Shown here: piece by piece, positions 12,083-22,530 of the stretch
Layout: each line of letters opens with the position of its first letter
Numbering within the stretch: position 1 is the stretch's first letter
From: Scleropages formosus
Lineage: Eukaryota > Chordata > Actinopteri > Osteoglossiformes > Osteoglossidae
Assembly (NCBI RefSeq): GCF_900964775.1
Contig: NC_041825.1
Span: 3,322,001 to 3,386,000 of the forward strand
DNA length: 64,000 bases
Reading direction: 5' to 3'
The notes under the pieces: model-generated
What the model was told of the DNA's origin: nothing
Database searches by the model: none
Seen by the model: only the letters and a program-made list of their open reading frames with translations
Translations under genes and position numbers: made by a program

Positions 12083-13871
12083 ATCAAGATGACTAAGGAA
12101 TCACGGCAAGTGACTTCATACAGGGTGACCACACAGACTGAAATGATAACTGACTTAACTTTAGAAAACTTACTTCTTGCTTGTCCTGTTTAAGGGCTAA
12201 GCTGTTGTTGTTGCTTCCAGCAGAGATCTTCAGCTTCAACAAACCCATCTGAATGTCTTTCGGCTCTGGAGTGACACAACTCTCTGCCTTGGAAGACTCT
12301 TTCTTTGGGTGCTGAGATGCGGCGGAGCGACTCCTGCGCCGCAATCGCTTCTTTATCATGTCTTTGAAGCCATGCTTCTTCCCCTCTGCAACGCTGATCT
12401 GCTCATCGAGGGAGTCCCAGCCATCCTCCGTCCACCTTCGGCCCTCTGTCTTCCGAGCACTGGGGCAGGAGGAAGCGTCACAAACAGAGACACGGTCAGT
12501 TCTTTCAATGGACGTCGAAGAAATAAAGAATTAAATATAACAATAATGGGAAAGAATCGGGAATGAGAAAGAACGGGAGAAAAGAAAAGAAAAATGAAAG
12601 TAACATGCAGAAGCGCATGCATTTTAGGTAGATTTAATTAGAAAATCTGTAAAATAAGGTAAGGATGACTGTGCACCACTGTTGTTTCACCAGCTGTACC
12701 TGGCAGCTGTAACGGTGTGAAAGGAGGGACTATGTTGTGTTGGAAAGGCAGAGTAACACAGTTTATAGTGAGTGTGTGCAACACAACAGAAAATGACATT
12801 GAAGTTGTTCAGAATCTCTCCAAAATTAAGTCATATAACAGGTTAAATGTAGTCATTTCTGTGTTATTCTATGTTGTCCATCACTATATACAGGTATGTG
12901 TTGCAACATCCTGCTGGATGAATAATAAGTGCACTTTGCCCTTTGGTGCCACCAGCCTCTCGTGGATTTACTGTCCTCCAGCAGAGGTTACAGTAGAGTC
13001 ATAATTACTGAGTCTAAAGAGGAACAGAAGTAGGCTGGATAACAAAAAAGTCCAGATAGTGGAACCATGTGATATGAGCTGTATTTGCAAGTAGGTTGTT
13101 CGATTGGCTCAGTGATGAAATAAAAAGCGATGTGCTGATTGTTTGTTTAAACACCAGAATACAGTGTTGTATGAAAGTATGTGAACTCTAATGGGATGGC
13201 CATTATTCTCGTATAAAATATAACCCTAACCTACAAAATGTACATGTTAAAAAAAATTAATAAACGACAATGATTTACACCCCTGACTCTACTTACCTAC
13301 TTGGTTTAACCAATGCAACCTGGGCTTCGCTTATTTTCGGACCTGCATTACTTGTTGTTTCTACTATACACATGATTTCTTCTAAATAACATATGGAATT
13401 GGTCGTTACACACCTATTATGTGAGAAGCTCCTACAAATTATTATTATTATTATTATTACACACCTATTAAGTCACATGAGAAACACTTTCTCATTCAAT
13501 AACCATTTTGTGGTAAAACTAAGGGACACAAGAGCTTCACACACTTTCAAGCAGAACTGTATATATTTCCATGCAGGTATGATCTCTTTACACTGTTTTA
13601 TGCACAAGCAGAGAAGACTGGAAATGGGAGGAAGGTTATGCTGAAGACAGAAGATCAGTCAGGACCTTCATTACCTGAACTTGTTAGCATCTCTGTATGC
13701 TCCCCCGACCCTCCCGGGGCGCTGGGATGGGGCCACAGTGAGAGATTGCCGAAGGAATGCTCCCAGCACCAGTCTGGTGTCCTCCATGATCTCCAGAAGA
13801 GAAACAGAATCGCCAGCGGTAGGAGGACAAGGGTGAGTGGTGGAGGAGGGCTCGCTTGCTCTTGCTGCCAT
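8174..13871 (-). CDS. bcl2l12: Bcl-2-like protein 12, seven coding exons
   Basis: Coding exons on the minus strand: 13675-13871, 12174-12459, 11474-11690, 10503-10622, 9617-9690, 9239-9493 and 8174-8215. All junctions are GT-AG and phase-consistent, giving 396 residues from the ATG at 13871. The fifth and sixth exons match human BCL2L12 closely as I remember it ([20 protein letters not shown] against SDPALRSKLVRLSSDSFARL). The BH2-like end [12 protein letters not shown] (about 372-383) is retained. The last exon adds 13 residues ending [21 protein letters not shown] in exon 10503-10622 aligns with FYALVAQRLEQL. Two basic blocks ([14 protein letters not shown] and [12 protein letters not shown]) could target the nucleus. 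In mammals the protein restrains apoptosis downstream of mitochondria and affects p53. Introns hold poly-T tracts. An in-frame start in an upstream exon is described separately. Confidence 0.92.
8652..8680 (+). repeat. (AATC)n microsatellite
   Basis: Tetranucleotide run within bcl2l12 intronic DNA. Confidence 0.9.
13162..13559 (+). mobile_element. Tc1/mariner-type MITE, copy 1
   Basis: A 398-bp non-coding element. Its left end reads CAGTGTTGTATGAAAGTATG and its right end, reversed, CAGTTCTGCTTGAAAGTGTG, giving imperfect terminal inverted repeats. TA dinucleotides flank both ends, the target duplication of Tc1/mariner elements. An inverted relative lies at about 38318-38678. This copy lies in bcl2l12 intron DNA beside the 13675 exon. 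Confidence 0.7.
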
Positions 13872-14300
13872 TCCTGCAAGGAGAAGCGTTGTTTACTGGG
13901 GCAGGAAACGAGCCAAACATCTGATCTCAGTGGTGGAGTGTAGAGTAGGTGGGCGACTGTGTAAGCTGCACAAACGCAGCCGTTGACACCACCACACAGG
14001 AGAAACAGCTCTTGGACTGTAGTGGAAGCCAAAGCTGAACTATGCTGCACTTGCTGCTGTGCGCTGGTTCCAGTTAACTCATCAGAGCCAATATTTCAGA
14101 AGAAAGATGGAACAGGTTTAAATCTCTGCACTTAAGCAATTAGAGCTTCGTATACCCATTTACAACAAAAACATTAATTTTTAAATAATAAATAACAGCC
14201 TACAGTACAGCTAACTGGAGGGAAGTATAGCTAAAGCGTTATTAATTAGAAGGCTGTATAGCTACAGTATAACTAAATTCTAGTTAGTTATAACATAGTA

Positions 14301-14988
14301 CAGGCAGTCCTGAGTTACGAACGTCCAACTTACGAACAACCCGTAGTTACAAACCACCCCCTTACTGACTGGAAGTTGATTTTTTTTTTTGTCACCCTTA
14401 AATAACAATCAAATGAAAACTTCTTAATTAACCCAATTATATTAAAAATTAGTCAATGTATATACAATGATTTGTAATAATAAACGGACTCTACTTTGCA
14501 AGGTGCATCAAAACACTGGGCATCTACAGCGGTTTGTCGGCTTGTCGGTGGGGCGCGTGAGCCTGAGGTAAGACAAACTTTCTTCTTTCCCCGTTAACAG
14601 TGTCTCGTGTGTTCCTGGATTTGGCTTTTTGGCTTGGCTTTTGGCTTCTCCTTTCTCCTCTTGTGGCATACACAATCACCCCCTTATATTTACCATACGT
14701 CACCCAAATTCAACTAATTACAACTATTGCATTCTCCAGCTCAAACACACAGTAACACGGGTCATTACATTATTATTATTACTGTATTGTTATATTAAAG
14801 ATGTTTTAGTGTATCCGAAGTGTTTCTTTAATGTTTTTTATGCATAGAAAGGTACACGATATACTAAGTCAAACATCTGACAAACTGACATTACATACCC
14901 ACCATACCTAACTGTTCCGACTTACGTTAAAATTCAACTTAAAGACAGGTTAAGGGCACGGAGCTCATTCATAATCGGGGACTACCTG
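14301..14988 (+). mobile_element. Tigger/pogo-like MITE with TA target duplication
   Basis: A 688-bp element. It begins CAGGCAGTCCTGAGTTACGA and its reversed right end is CAGGTAGTCCCCGATTATGA, giving imperfect terminal inverted repeats with the CAG start typical of pogo/Tigger elements. TA flanks both ends (14299-14300 and 14989-14990). No transposase frame is visible, so it is non-autonomous. Confidence 0.75.
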
Positions 14989-15052
14989 TATAGCTAAAGC
15001 GTAGTTAATTAGAAGGCAGTACAGCTACGGTATTCCTAAACTGTAGTTAGAA

Positions 15053-15166
15053 GGCAGACTGATGTCCCGTCCTGGGTGCGTCCCCTCCAGCCTTATGCCC
15101 TGTGTTGCTGGGTTAGACTCTGGCTCCTTGTGCCCCTGTATGGGACAAGTGGTTTCAGAGGGTGTG
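15053..15166 (+). mobile_element. SINE-A 3' fragment
   Basis: It carries the 3' two-thirds of SINE-A (GATGTCCCGTCCTGGGTGCG through GGGACAAGTGGTTTCAGAG and a short TG tail). The head is missing. Confidence 0.75.
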
Positions 15167-15268
15167 TGTTCTGACTAACTAAAATTTAGTTATACTGTAG
15201 CTAAGCATACTGTAGCTATACTGCCTTCTAACTAACTACACTTTAGTTATACTATGTTCTGACTAAGG

Positions 15269-15358
15269 TGGGTGGCACAGTGGTGCAGTGGGTTGGCCCG
15301 GGTCCTGCTCTGTAGTGGGTCTGGGGTTCGAGCCCTGCTTTGGGTGCCTTGTGACAGC
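15269..15358 (+). mobile_element. SINE-A 5' fragment
   Basis: The head portion only: GGTGGCACAGTGGTGCAGTG, a B box GGGTTCGAGCC, ending at GGTGCCTTGTGACAG. It is separated from the 3' fragment at 15053-15166 by about 100 bp of satellite units. Confidence 0.75.
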
Positions 15359-15489
15359 CTAAAGCATAGTTAGAAGGTAGTATGGCTACATGCGCGTGCA
15401 AGGTGCCGAGTCAGGTCAGACCCATAGCGACCACTCGCGTGGTTTCCAAGGCAAGTCAAGGGAGGAACAGAGGTAGGTTACCAGGTCCA

Positions 15490-15627
15490 TCCTCTGCATG
15501 TCGGGGGAAGTGAATACGGGACAAAATACAGAGCTGCAGTACACCCCAAGCAGGACATGAACCCCAGACCCGCCACACAGCAAGGCACCAGTCAAACCCA
15601 CTGCATCACCACACCCCCCAGCATTGC
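15490..15627 (-). mobile_element. Diverged SINE-A copy
   Basis: Reverse-strand copy with recognisable CACCCCAAGCAGGACATGAA and the head complement GCATCACCACACCCCCC. The left part is strongly diverged. Confidence 0.55.
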
Positions 15628-15924
15628 GCCCATACGGCTAAATTGTAGTTATAAGGCAGTATAGCTAGTGTAGGAAAAGTGTTAGAAAGTAGTATACCTA
15701 GACTATGGCTAGCTAGAAGGCCATATAGCTAGAGTATAACTAAGCTGTAGCTACTTGGAAGGTACTATAGCTAAAGTATAGTTAGAATGCTATATATCTA
15801 GAGCAGAGTTACTGTGAAGGTAGCTGGTTGGAAGGAAGTATAGCTACACTATAGTGAAGTGTAGCTTTTTGGAATAATTAGCTGACAATTAAAGAGCTAT
15901 TCGACAGTAGGACAGAAGTGCTAC

Positions 15925-16290
15925 AGCTTCACAGCTCCTGGGCTGTGGGTTCAAACATGTGAGAATGTGGCTCAGTCTGTGTGGAGTTTGCATGTTCTCC
16001 CTGTGTTCTTGTAGGTCTCCTCCCAAAGGTGAACTTGTGACTAAACTGAACTTTTTATTAACAAGAGCAACATTGTGTCTGAGCTACATAAAACCAGGAA
16101 CAACAAATTATGAATACATCCACATATACTGATGATGTATGGATGAGTGACCCATTGTAAGTAGTGTATCTAGTGTAAGACACCTTGGTGAATAAGGTGT
16201 GTGGGCTGATAACACTACATAGCATCCATTGCAAGTCACCTGGGAGAAAAGTGTCTGCTAAATAAATAAATGTAAATGTAAAAATGTAAA
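15925..16290 (+). mobile_element. Composite of family C fragment and SINE-B-type tail
   Basis: 15925-16050 carries the family C core (GTGTGGAGTTTGCATGTTCT, GGTCTCCTCC, GTGAACTTGTGACTAAA). 16215-16290 carries the tail AGAAAAGTGTCTGCTAAATA followed by AATGTAAATG repeats. The middle is unclassified. Confidence 0.5.
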
Positions 16291-16387
16291 TACAAACAAA
16301 AAGACCGGAAAACTGCAACTTTTCTAAAGTGTGATCAAGTGCGATGGTTTTAAAAGTCCACTATCCAAAACATTGTGGAGAAGTAAC

Positions 16388-16571
16388 GGGGGCACAGTGG
16401 TGCAGTGGGTTGGACTGGGTCCTGGTCTCCAGTGGGTCTGGGGTTCAAGTCCTGCTTGGGGTGCCTTGTGACGGACTGGTGTCCCGTCCTAGGTGTGTCC
16501 CCTCCAGCCCTACGCCCTGAGTTGCCGGGTTAGGCTGTGGCTCCCTGTGACCCTGTATGGGACAAGCGGTT

Positions 16572-16637
<66 letters not shown>

Positions 16638-16640
16638 GCA
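16388..16640 (+). mobile_element. SINE-A copy with long TG tail
   Basis: A nearly full-length copy: head GGCACAGTGGTGCAGTGGG, B box GGGTTCAAGTCC, body GGGACAAGCGGTTCA, then about 60 bp of TG repeats (16574-16632). A short AGAAGT motif on both sides may be the target duplication. Confidence 0.8.
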
Positions 16641-16719
16641 GAAGTTATGCGAGTTATCAAACAGGTGAAATGATCATTTTTTTCCTGACACTCTAAACTG
16701 TCCTTAATATGCATCTATG

Positions 16720-16835
16720 TGTGTCTGAGATGAGACAGGCTGGGGTCCCATCCAGGGTGTTCCCCGATTCTTCCTGGGACTCGCTCCAGGCATAAACAGG
16801 TTCTGAGAACTGGATGGATGGATGAATAGATGGAA
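16720..16835 (+). mobile_element. L2-like 3' tail fragment
   Basis: GGTCCCATCCAGGGTGTTCC, GCTCCAGGCATAAACAGGTT and a GGATGGATGGAT tail are typical of the 3' end of L2-type elements in fishes. Confidence 0.5.
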
Positions 16836-17869
16836 GAATGATTATGGCAGATAGGCCAATACATCTGACATTTAGTACTTCAAGAGTCAACAGTTCAGCA
16901 TAAGTAAAAACCTCCTGACTTCAGCATTTATTGTGAAAAGCTTATTTTGAAACTTTCATTATAAATTTCAAAGCTTACAGAATTCTCTACAGAACACATT
17001 TGCAGTGTTGCAACACCATCGCCAAAACCACCAGATGCATAATCACCAGTCAGCAAAGACTAGCCATTAGTGCCTTTTCTGGTGACAACCTGATTTCCAA
17101 ACACAGCCATTTGGTACAATCAATTGTTTGATCAACTCCTACATTGCCAGTCAAGACTGACAGAATATCATATCATAAATGTTATAAAAATATAGTGAAT
17201 AATAAATTCTTGGTAATCTGAGTGTCCACAATTGAACAATACTGCACGTGGCAATTCCAGCAACGGTAATTCCCCATAATTTACGTCATAAACTGTTGTA
17301 CAGGCCGTAGTTCCTCTTATACAAATCTCCCCAAAACTTCCTTAACCCAAGTTTTGAAGCCTAAGAAACTTCATGAAAAACATTTCCAAGAAGATTGTGA
17401 AACAGAAATATGCTTCAGCAGGCCCACCACTGTAACATTAAATAAAACCCTTAAAGTCAGTGTCCTACAATCTGCTCATGTATCCACCTACTTATAGGAT
17501 CCCTCAGTTCACCACCACATAAAGCTGTATCCTAATTAGTTGGTGTGTTCTTCATATTTTAGATATGAGCAGTAAGAAAACGTATGTTATGCACTATGAT
17601 TTACAGACTAAATATCTTTTTGAAGAGTCTGCAAACTACAGTATGGAATAGGCACACTGGCTGTGTGCCTGCTGATGAAAAAAAATGTCTGAAAATAATG
17701 TTTTGGGGGGTCACACCTTTGGTCCAACCATGCAATACCAGGTATGAAACTCTTTGAACAGCAAGCTCAGTAGGCTCCACACATATTTCTAGCTTGTAAT
17801 GACGATGATGATCTCACTAATCCCTGCCGGGAAATCCACTCAGGCTGCTGCTGTGATTTCAAACACGGC

Positions 17870-18110
17870 TTTAAATCCAGCTCTGTCTTTGTGGAGTTTT
17901 AATGTTCTCCCCATGTTTGCCTGAACTTCCACTGGGTGCTCTGGATTCCTCATAAAGTCCGAAGACGTGTTTCAGGTGAACTGGCGACTCTAAATTGGCC
18001 TTAGTGAGCAAGTGTGTGTGACTATAATGTACTGCTGTCCAGGTTGTACCCTGCCTGATTTCCCACATCTCCAGGGTCGACTGTGGACCACTGCGACCCA
18101 GCAACGGACA
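17870..18110 (+). mobile_element. V-SINE/L2-like copy (family C)
   Basis: Core motifs are present in order: TGGAGTTTTAATGTTCTCCC, TCCACTGGGTGCTCTGGATT, AAGTCCGAAGACGTGTTTCA and GGTGAACTGGCGACTCTAAA. The 3' end is degraded. Confidence 0.65.
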
Positions 18111-18599
18111 ATAGGTCACTGATGTTAAATGCAGGAGTAATGAGTTCTGTTATGATTTATTCTGTTTTAAAACACTGTGTTCTCTACCAGTTCTATATGC
18201 AGCTACGCATGTTATGTATCCTGGTTAAACGGTGGCATCAGACAAACTTTGCAAATAGTGTGTCTACTGCTATACCCCTCCATCTGTTGGTGAAAAGTAC
18301 TTTAGTTTTCTCTGAGTTCTACGTCACTTTACAGGAAAGCCTCTGAAAATTCAATAATGATAAGTGATTTAAAGTCCAACAACAAAAAATCTCAAATATC
18401 ATCAACAAGCACTACTTGTGCAAAGGAGATACTGCTTAGAAAGTATGTCTTTTACTAAAATTAATTCACATTTACAGTAAGTCCTACAGCATTCACCTCA
18501 ACAGCTGGTGTAGCATGCCGACGGCAAGTATATCCGATTCCTTTACGATTAAGTGTGTCTAAAGAAAACAAATGAAAAACCCATATATGGGTTTCCAGG

Positions 18600-19020
18600 A
18601 GGAGAGTTAGCGGTAGGTTGGGTGTAGGCTGGGGATGAGTATGAGATGATGAGGAAAGCCTGGGCTGGGAGAGATTGGGGATTAGTTGGGTGCAGATTCC
18701 AGCTGGGCTGGAGTGGGTTGGGGTTTAGTTGAGTGCAGGCTGAGGATAGGCTGGAGTGGGATGAGTTGGGGTTGAGTTGGATTAGGATTTTTGAGGGTAA
18801 ATTGGAGAGGGATAGGTTGGGATTTAATTGGGTGTGGGCTGAGTATAAATTGGAGTCAGCTGGTTTGGGATTTAGATGAGTGTAGGTACAAGATAGGTTG
18901 GAGGGAGTAAGTTGAGGTTGAGTTAGGGTTAAGATTTTTGAGGGTAAATTGGAGAGGGATGGGTTGGGGTTTAGATCAGTACGGGCTGCGGACGGGTTGA
19001 ACTGGGTTAGGGTGGGATTC
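18600..19020 (+). repeat. G/T-rich minisatellite-like block
   Basis: A strand-asymmetric region built of GGGTTGGGGTTTAG- and GGCTGAG-type words. A longer unit starting ATTTTTGAGGGTAAATTGGA occurs near 18788 and again near 18935, so a period near 147 bp overlays shorter repeats. The reverse strand gives a long Pro/Asn/Leu-rich open frame, which is a by-product of the repeats. It lies in bcl2l12 intron 1. Confidence 0.7.
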
Positions 19021-19499
19021 ATTGAAGGTAGGCTGAGTTATGCATTTCGGGAGAGCTGTGTTATGAGAACTTCTAGAATATAATTCGAGATATCATTTTA
19101 CGAAATATGAGAGTTGTATGGTTGTTATTTACAAAAACATCCATCCTGAAATATGAAAGCCCATTCCCAAAGTGGCACTTAATGAAATCAAAGCTAGGGC
19201 TCTGATTAAACCAAAAGCAACCTTGGCTTCTTAAAAAAAGGTTCGGCCCCTTTAGAAACGGAAGGTGTGTGAGATTCGTCTGGAGTAGAGAAGGAAGAGC
19301 ATTTTGATACGTGACTTAATTCCATGCATAGTAGTTGACGAGAAAAAGAAGGAGAAGAAAACGAAACCCGGCAGCAGAGAAAGAATGACAAGAACTTCAA
19401 TTCAGGGCCGGTATGGGACAGTAACGTCACCGAAAGGACGCAAATAAACGCGAAGGAAACCTACTCAAAACAGTGCAGACTAATAAAATGTACTGTTTC

Positions 19500-20110
19500 C
19501 CCCTCTTTTTTTTTGTTTTCCAAACGTGGAACGAGCTGAGCTCGTCGCGTCGGTCGGTTCGCGGACACTAACCTGCGAGCGCGCGCTCCGGCGACGCGGC
19601 TCCTGACGTGAGGCGACGAGTCATTGTTCGCGACGCGAGCGAACGCATAAAACACACAGACACAAACACACGACACGGCCTATCGTCCAAAGTGTAACAA
19701 AAAGAAATCCATGTTAAAATTTTTACGCGGTCACTTCTGCTCTGACACGATGATCGCGCGGAACTGCGCCGCACTCGGCACTGCAGCCGCTAACTTCTCT
19801 CTCTCTCTCTCTCTCACACACAGAGACAGACAGACCGCGTAACTGAGACGTGTGTGTTTACATGACCGCACGTCGCCCTTTTTCACTGAAACGTCTCTCC
19901 GCGGATCTTCCCATCTTGTGGTTCCTGGAGAAATGCTGAAAGTTCAGACAGTCCCACAAAAGTTCGTGATTGAGCGTTTCCTCCTGGCGTTCGTCACCGT
20001 GCCTCCCGGCTGTGCGCATGTCTCTTTCTCTCTCTCACACTCGCGCGCACACGGACTCGCTCGGCACGGTTGTAAAGAGCCCGTCTCCCGTCGACTGGCA
20101 GCAAAAAAAG
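19500..20110. promoter_or_regulatory. CpG-rich promoter of bcl2l12
   Basis: This segment is dense in CpG (CGTCGCGTCGGTCGGTTCGC, GCGAGCGCGCGCTCCGGCGA) in an otherwise AT-rich region. A splice donor (GCTCGCAG then GTTAGT on the minus strand, at 19573) marks the end of the first bcl2l12 exon, so transcription must start to the right of it. No TATA box is obvious, as expected for a housekeeping gene. Confidence 0.65.
19573..19624 (-). CDS. bcl2l12: Candidate first coding exon of bcl2l12 (upstream in-frame ATG)
   Basis: From the ATG at 19624 the frame reads MTRRLTSGAASPERALA and reaches the donor at 19573 with one base left over. The next exon has a strong acceptor (CTTCTCCTTGCAG) and begins GA ATG at 13873, which keeps the frame: 18 extra codons precede the internal ATG at 13871, giving 414 residues in all. 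Human BCL2L12 also has an N-terminally extended form. The exon's 5' limit and which ATG is used are unknown; transcripts could simply use it as 5' UTR. Confidence 0.45.
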
Positions 20111-20411
20111 ACGTGCTAACACACTCATAATATTAAAGTGTAGATGAAACTTAGGCGAGATGAAGACTAACGGGCCATGAAATGAAGTCTCGCGCTCTCT
20201 GTGAATAAGCGCCAGTGCAGGGTCGCGGTGGTACGGAGCCTGTCTTGGTACGGTACAGGCTGTACGGGACACACCAGTCCACGGCAAGGCATCCGTTTGT
20301 TTTTTGCTCAATTAAATTATTAATAACTTTGCCTGAGGTGGCTTTCACTGATGAATAAACATCTTTACACCGGTTTACCCGTGTAAAAACCAGTTTCTTT
20401 TTTTTTTTTAC

Positions 20412-20525
20412 TGCAGCTGTTCAGGGCAAGAACCTCAGCACTGCAGGGACAAGAGTGGGATCTGAACCAGAAACCTTCGAAGAAGGCAGCTCTAAGGATA
20501 CTACTAGGTGTGGAACCTGGAGGGA
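20412..20525 (-). mobile_element. Diverged SINE-B fragment
   Basis: CTGCAGCTGTTCAGGGCAAG, GGGATCTGAACCAGAAACC and GGCAGCTCTAA follow the order of the SINE-B head on the reverse strand. Confidence 0.45.
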
Positions 20526-20739
20526 GAAGTAATCGACTGTTAAAAGACACAGCAGAATGATTTGGACACGTGATATTTATTAGAGGATGGAAAAAAATCA
20601 TGTACAAAACATTGGCCATAGCAAAGGTTTCCATATATAGGTTGGCGTCAAACACAGTGGTTCATCGAGTGATGATACTGCCGAAGCCGCGACTCTCGAG
20701 GGAAAGTCCTCTTCGCCGTCCCCACTGAACACGTGTCGA

Positions 20740-20828
20740 ACCCCCAGCCCTGACACCCCCAAGCCCTGCCCAGTGTCTCTTTAAAATGAAACACTGGTAC
20801 AAGGATTGGGAGAGACAGGACAGAGGGA
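20740..20828 (-). ncRNA. mir150: microRNA mir-150 precursor
   Basis: Reading the minus strand, positions 20813 down to 20792 spell a 22-nt sequence starting TCTCCCAATCCTTGTACC. It matches the zebrafish miR-150 mature strand as I remember it, including the T in AATCC where mammals have AACCC. It sits on the 5' arm of a hairpin: CCAGTGT pairs with ACACTGG on the other side of a loop of about 13 nt (TTCATTTTAAAGAG), CCC pairs with GGG further out, and the flanking CCCTCTGTCCTG faces CAGGGCTGGGG. miR-150 is expressed in mature lymphocytes and represses targets such as Myb. In human it lies in 19q13.33 close to NOSIP, matching the local gene set. It is about 1 kb upstream of the bcl2l12 first exon on the same strand; its own promoter is not identified. 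Confidence 0.92.
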
Positions 20829-20965
20829 GTGAAGGATACCACGGTACCAATAAGTGGGATGACAAAAAAAAAATTTAATAACAAGACTGCGACAGTTATG
20901 GTCGACTGATTCGAAGGACATTTACTCAGAAAACCTTCTTTAACACATCTGTTGACTGACCTCAT

Positions 20966-21862
20966 AATTATAAGAGGGAAATAATTACAATGGCAATAAG
21001 TAGGTTAACAGTTCACCTAATTACGAAAATAATCAGAATCCGATTTATTTAGCCAAGTAGTCGCACACGTACAAGGAACTTCGCCTCGGTTCCCGATGGC
21101 TCATAGTGTAGAGTAGACAAAAAAAAACATACATATACATACATACATACAGGGATTCGTTTTGGGGGGGAGGAATAAATATGAGGGATGGAATAACTAA
21201 GAGGGAAAAAGTATTGCAGAGACTAACAACAATCAGCTGTTTGTGGACATAAATGCAATTAATTCATTTTGTCAACTAACATCTGTCCAAATATTAATGT
21301 AGCCATGATTTGTTATTTCTGCTCCTGCTCAGCACTAATAGCTCCCTTCGCACACCTACCTCTACCTCTGTCCCTTGACTTTGTCCTTATCATAAAGGAC
21401 CATGCAGTGTCTCCTCTCTTGTTCCTTCAGCATGTTGTCCAGCTTGTGTCCCCCTTCCTACTTGTGGTCCTCTGCCCCGTTCTGCCTTCATCTCCTGCTC
21501 CGTGTCCCTTGCGCTCATTATCAATGCCCGCTTCTTGTCCTATCTTCCCCCAAGATCGCCGTTGACCAGGCCTGGGCCAGTGGGAAAGAGAGCAGGGTGA
21601 GGCATTTCCTTTGTGTCAGGAAACGACACCACATCAGAGGGTAAAAAAAAAAAAAAGAGACAGAGACAACGGAGACTGAAATGAGGGAACTGCAGACGTG
21701 TGTCACGTTTCTCCACCAGCACCGCAGCACTTCGATACTGTCGCAAAGCTGAGAGGAATTACCGTGATCACCCTTAAAGCATGGTGTGATGTATACCCCC
21801 CTTTATGTAGGTAATACATTCTTAAACATGAATTTTCTTCAAGACAGAATTTCCCTTAGTTT
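20966..21862. other. Intergenic, no gene seen
   Basis: Contains short ACAT repeats near 21130 and a C/T-rich stretch at 21300-21560. Nothing gene-like is recognised. Confidence 0.4.
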
Positions 21863-21863
21863 C

Positions 21864-22073
21864 ACACACACGCTGGCTGAAGCCACTTGTCCCGAGCGGA
21901 GTCGCGGCAAGCCGGAGCCTAACCTGGCAACGCAGGGTGCAAGGCTGGAGGGGGAGGGGACACACCCAGGATGGGACGCCAGTCCACAGCACGGCACCCC
22001 AAGCAGGACTCGAACCCTAGACCCGCTACAGAGCAGGCTCCGGCCAAGCCTGCTGTGCCACCGCACCCCCCAC
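21864..22073 (-). mobile_element. SINE-A copy
   Basis: Reverse-strand copy: CACACACACG tail, CCACTTGTCCCGAGCGGAGT, GGGACACACCCAGGATGGGA, B-box complement GGACTCGAACCC and head complement GTGCCACCGCACCCCCC. Confidence 0.8.
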
Positions 22074-22454
22074 CCTTTGTTTCAATGGTAAAAATTTTTA
22101 TGTTCTCAAGTCCTAAAATTTACACCCATTTATGGTAAAATGTCATCAAATCCAATTAAAATGGACAGAGTCAGTTCAGTTGTCGGTAAAGAAAAGTGGT
22201 ATCAATGAAAACGATGGAAATGAGTTCACGGCAAACAAGTTGTAATGCATGTAACCTAAATGTTTATATGCATCTCCAAAAAAAAATAATTAAAATAAAA
22301 ATACTAGGAAGGAGATCAGGAATCGTGGATATTCTGCTACAGTTTAATACAGCTACTTGTATGATGCACATTGATTCATATGGTGGAAAGAAACTAACTG
22401 AACTTAAGAATCACACGTCTGCATCTAAGTGTCTCTTTCTCCTAATGTAATGAA

Positions 22455-22530
22455 CACATTGTAATTTCTATGAGATCTTCGTCGCTTTGGAGAAAAGTGT
22501 CTGCTAAATTAATACATGTACATGTAAATT
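22455..22530 (+). mobile_element. SINE-B/L2-type tail fragment
   Basis: CGTCGCTTTGGAGAAAAGTG, TCTGCTAAATTAATACATGT and an AATGTAAAT-like run form the diagnostic 3' end. The 5' part is not recognised. Confidence 0.5.

Larger units (their letters stand above)
14190..15870. repeat. Degenerate satellite block with nested insertions
   Basis: Diverged units built around TAGTTAGAAGGCAGTATAGCTA recur at about 14210-14300, 14990-15055, 15180-15265, 15360-15390 and 15640-15860. Some units are inverted (15180-15265). A Tigger-like MITE (14301-14988) and several SINE-A pieces interrupt the array. It lies inside bcl2l12 intron 1. Confidence 0.65.

Noticed and set aside
18549-19022. 157-codon minus-strand Asn/Pro/Leu-rich frame
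   Set aside because: It is produced by the G/T-rich minisatellite; the repeated words explain the repeated peptide. There is no signal peptide, domain or splice context.
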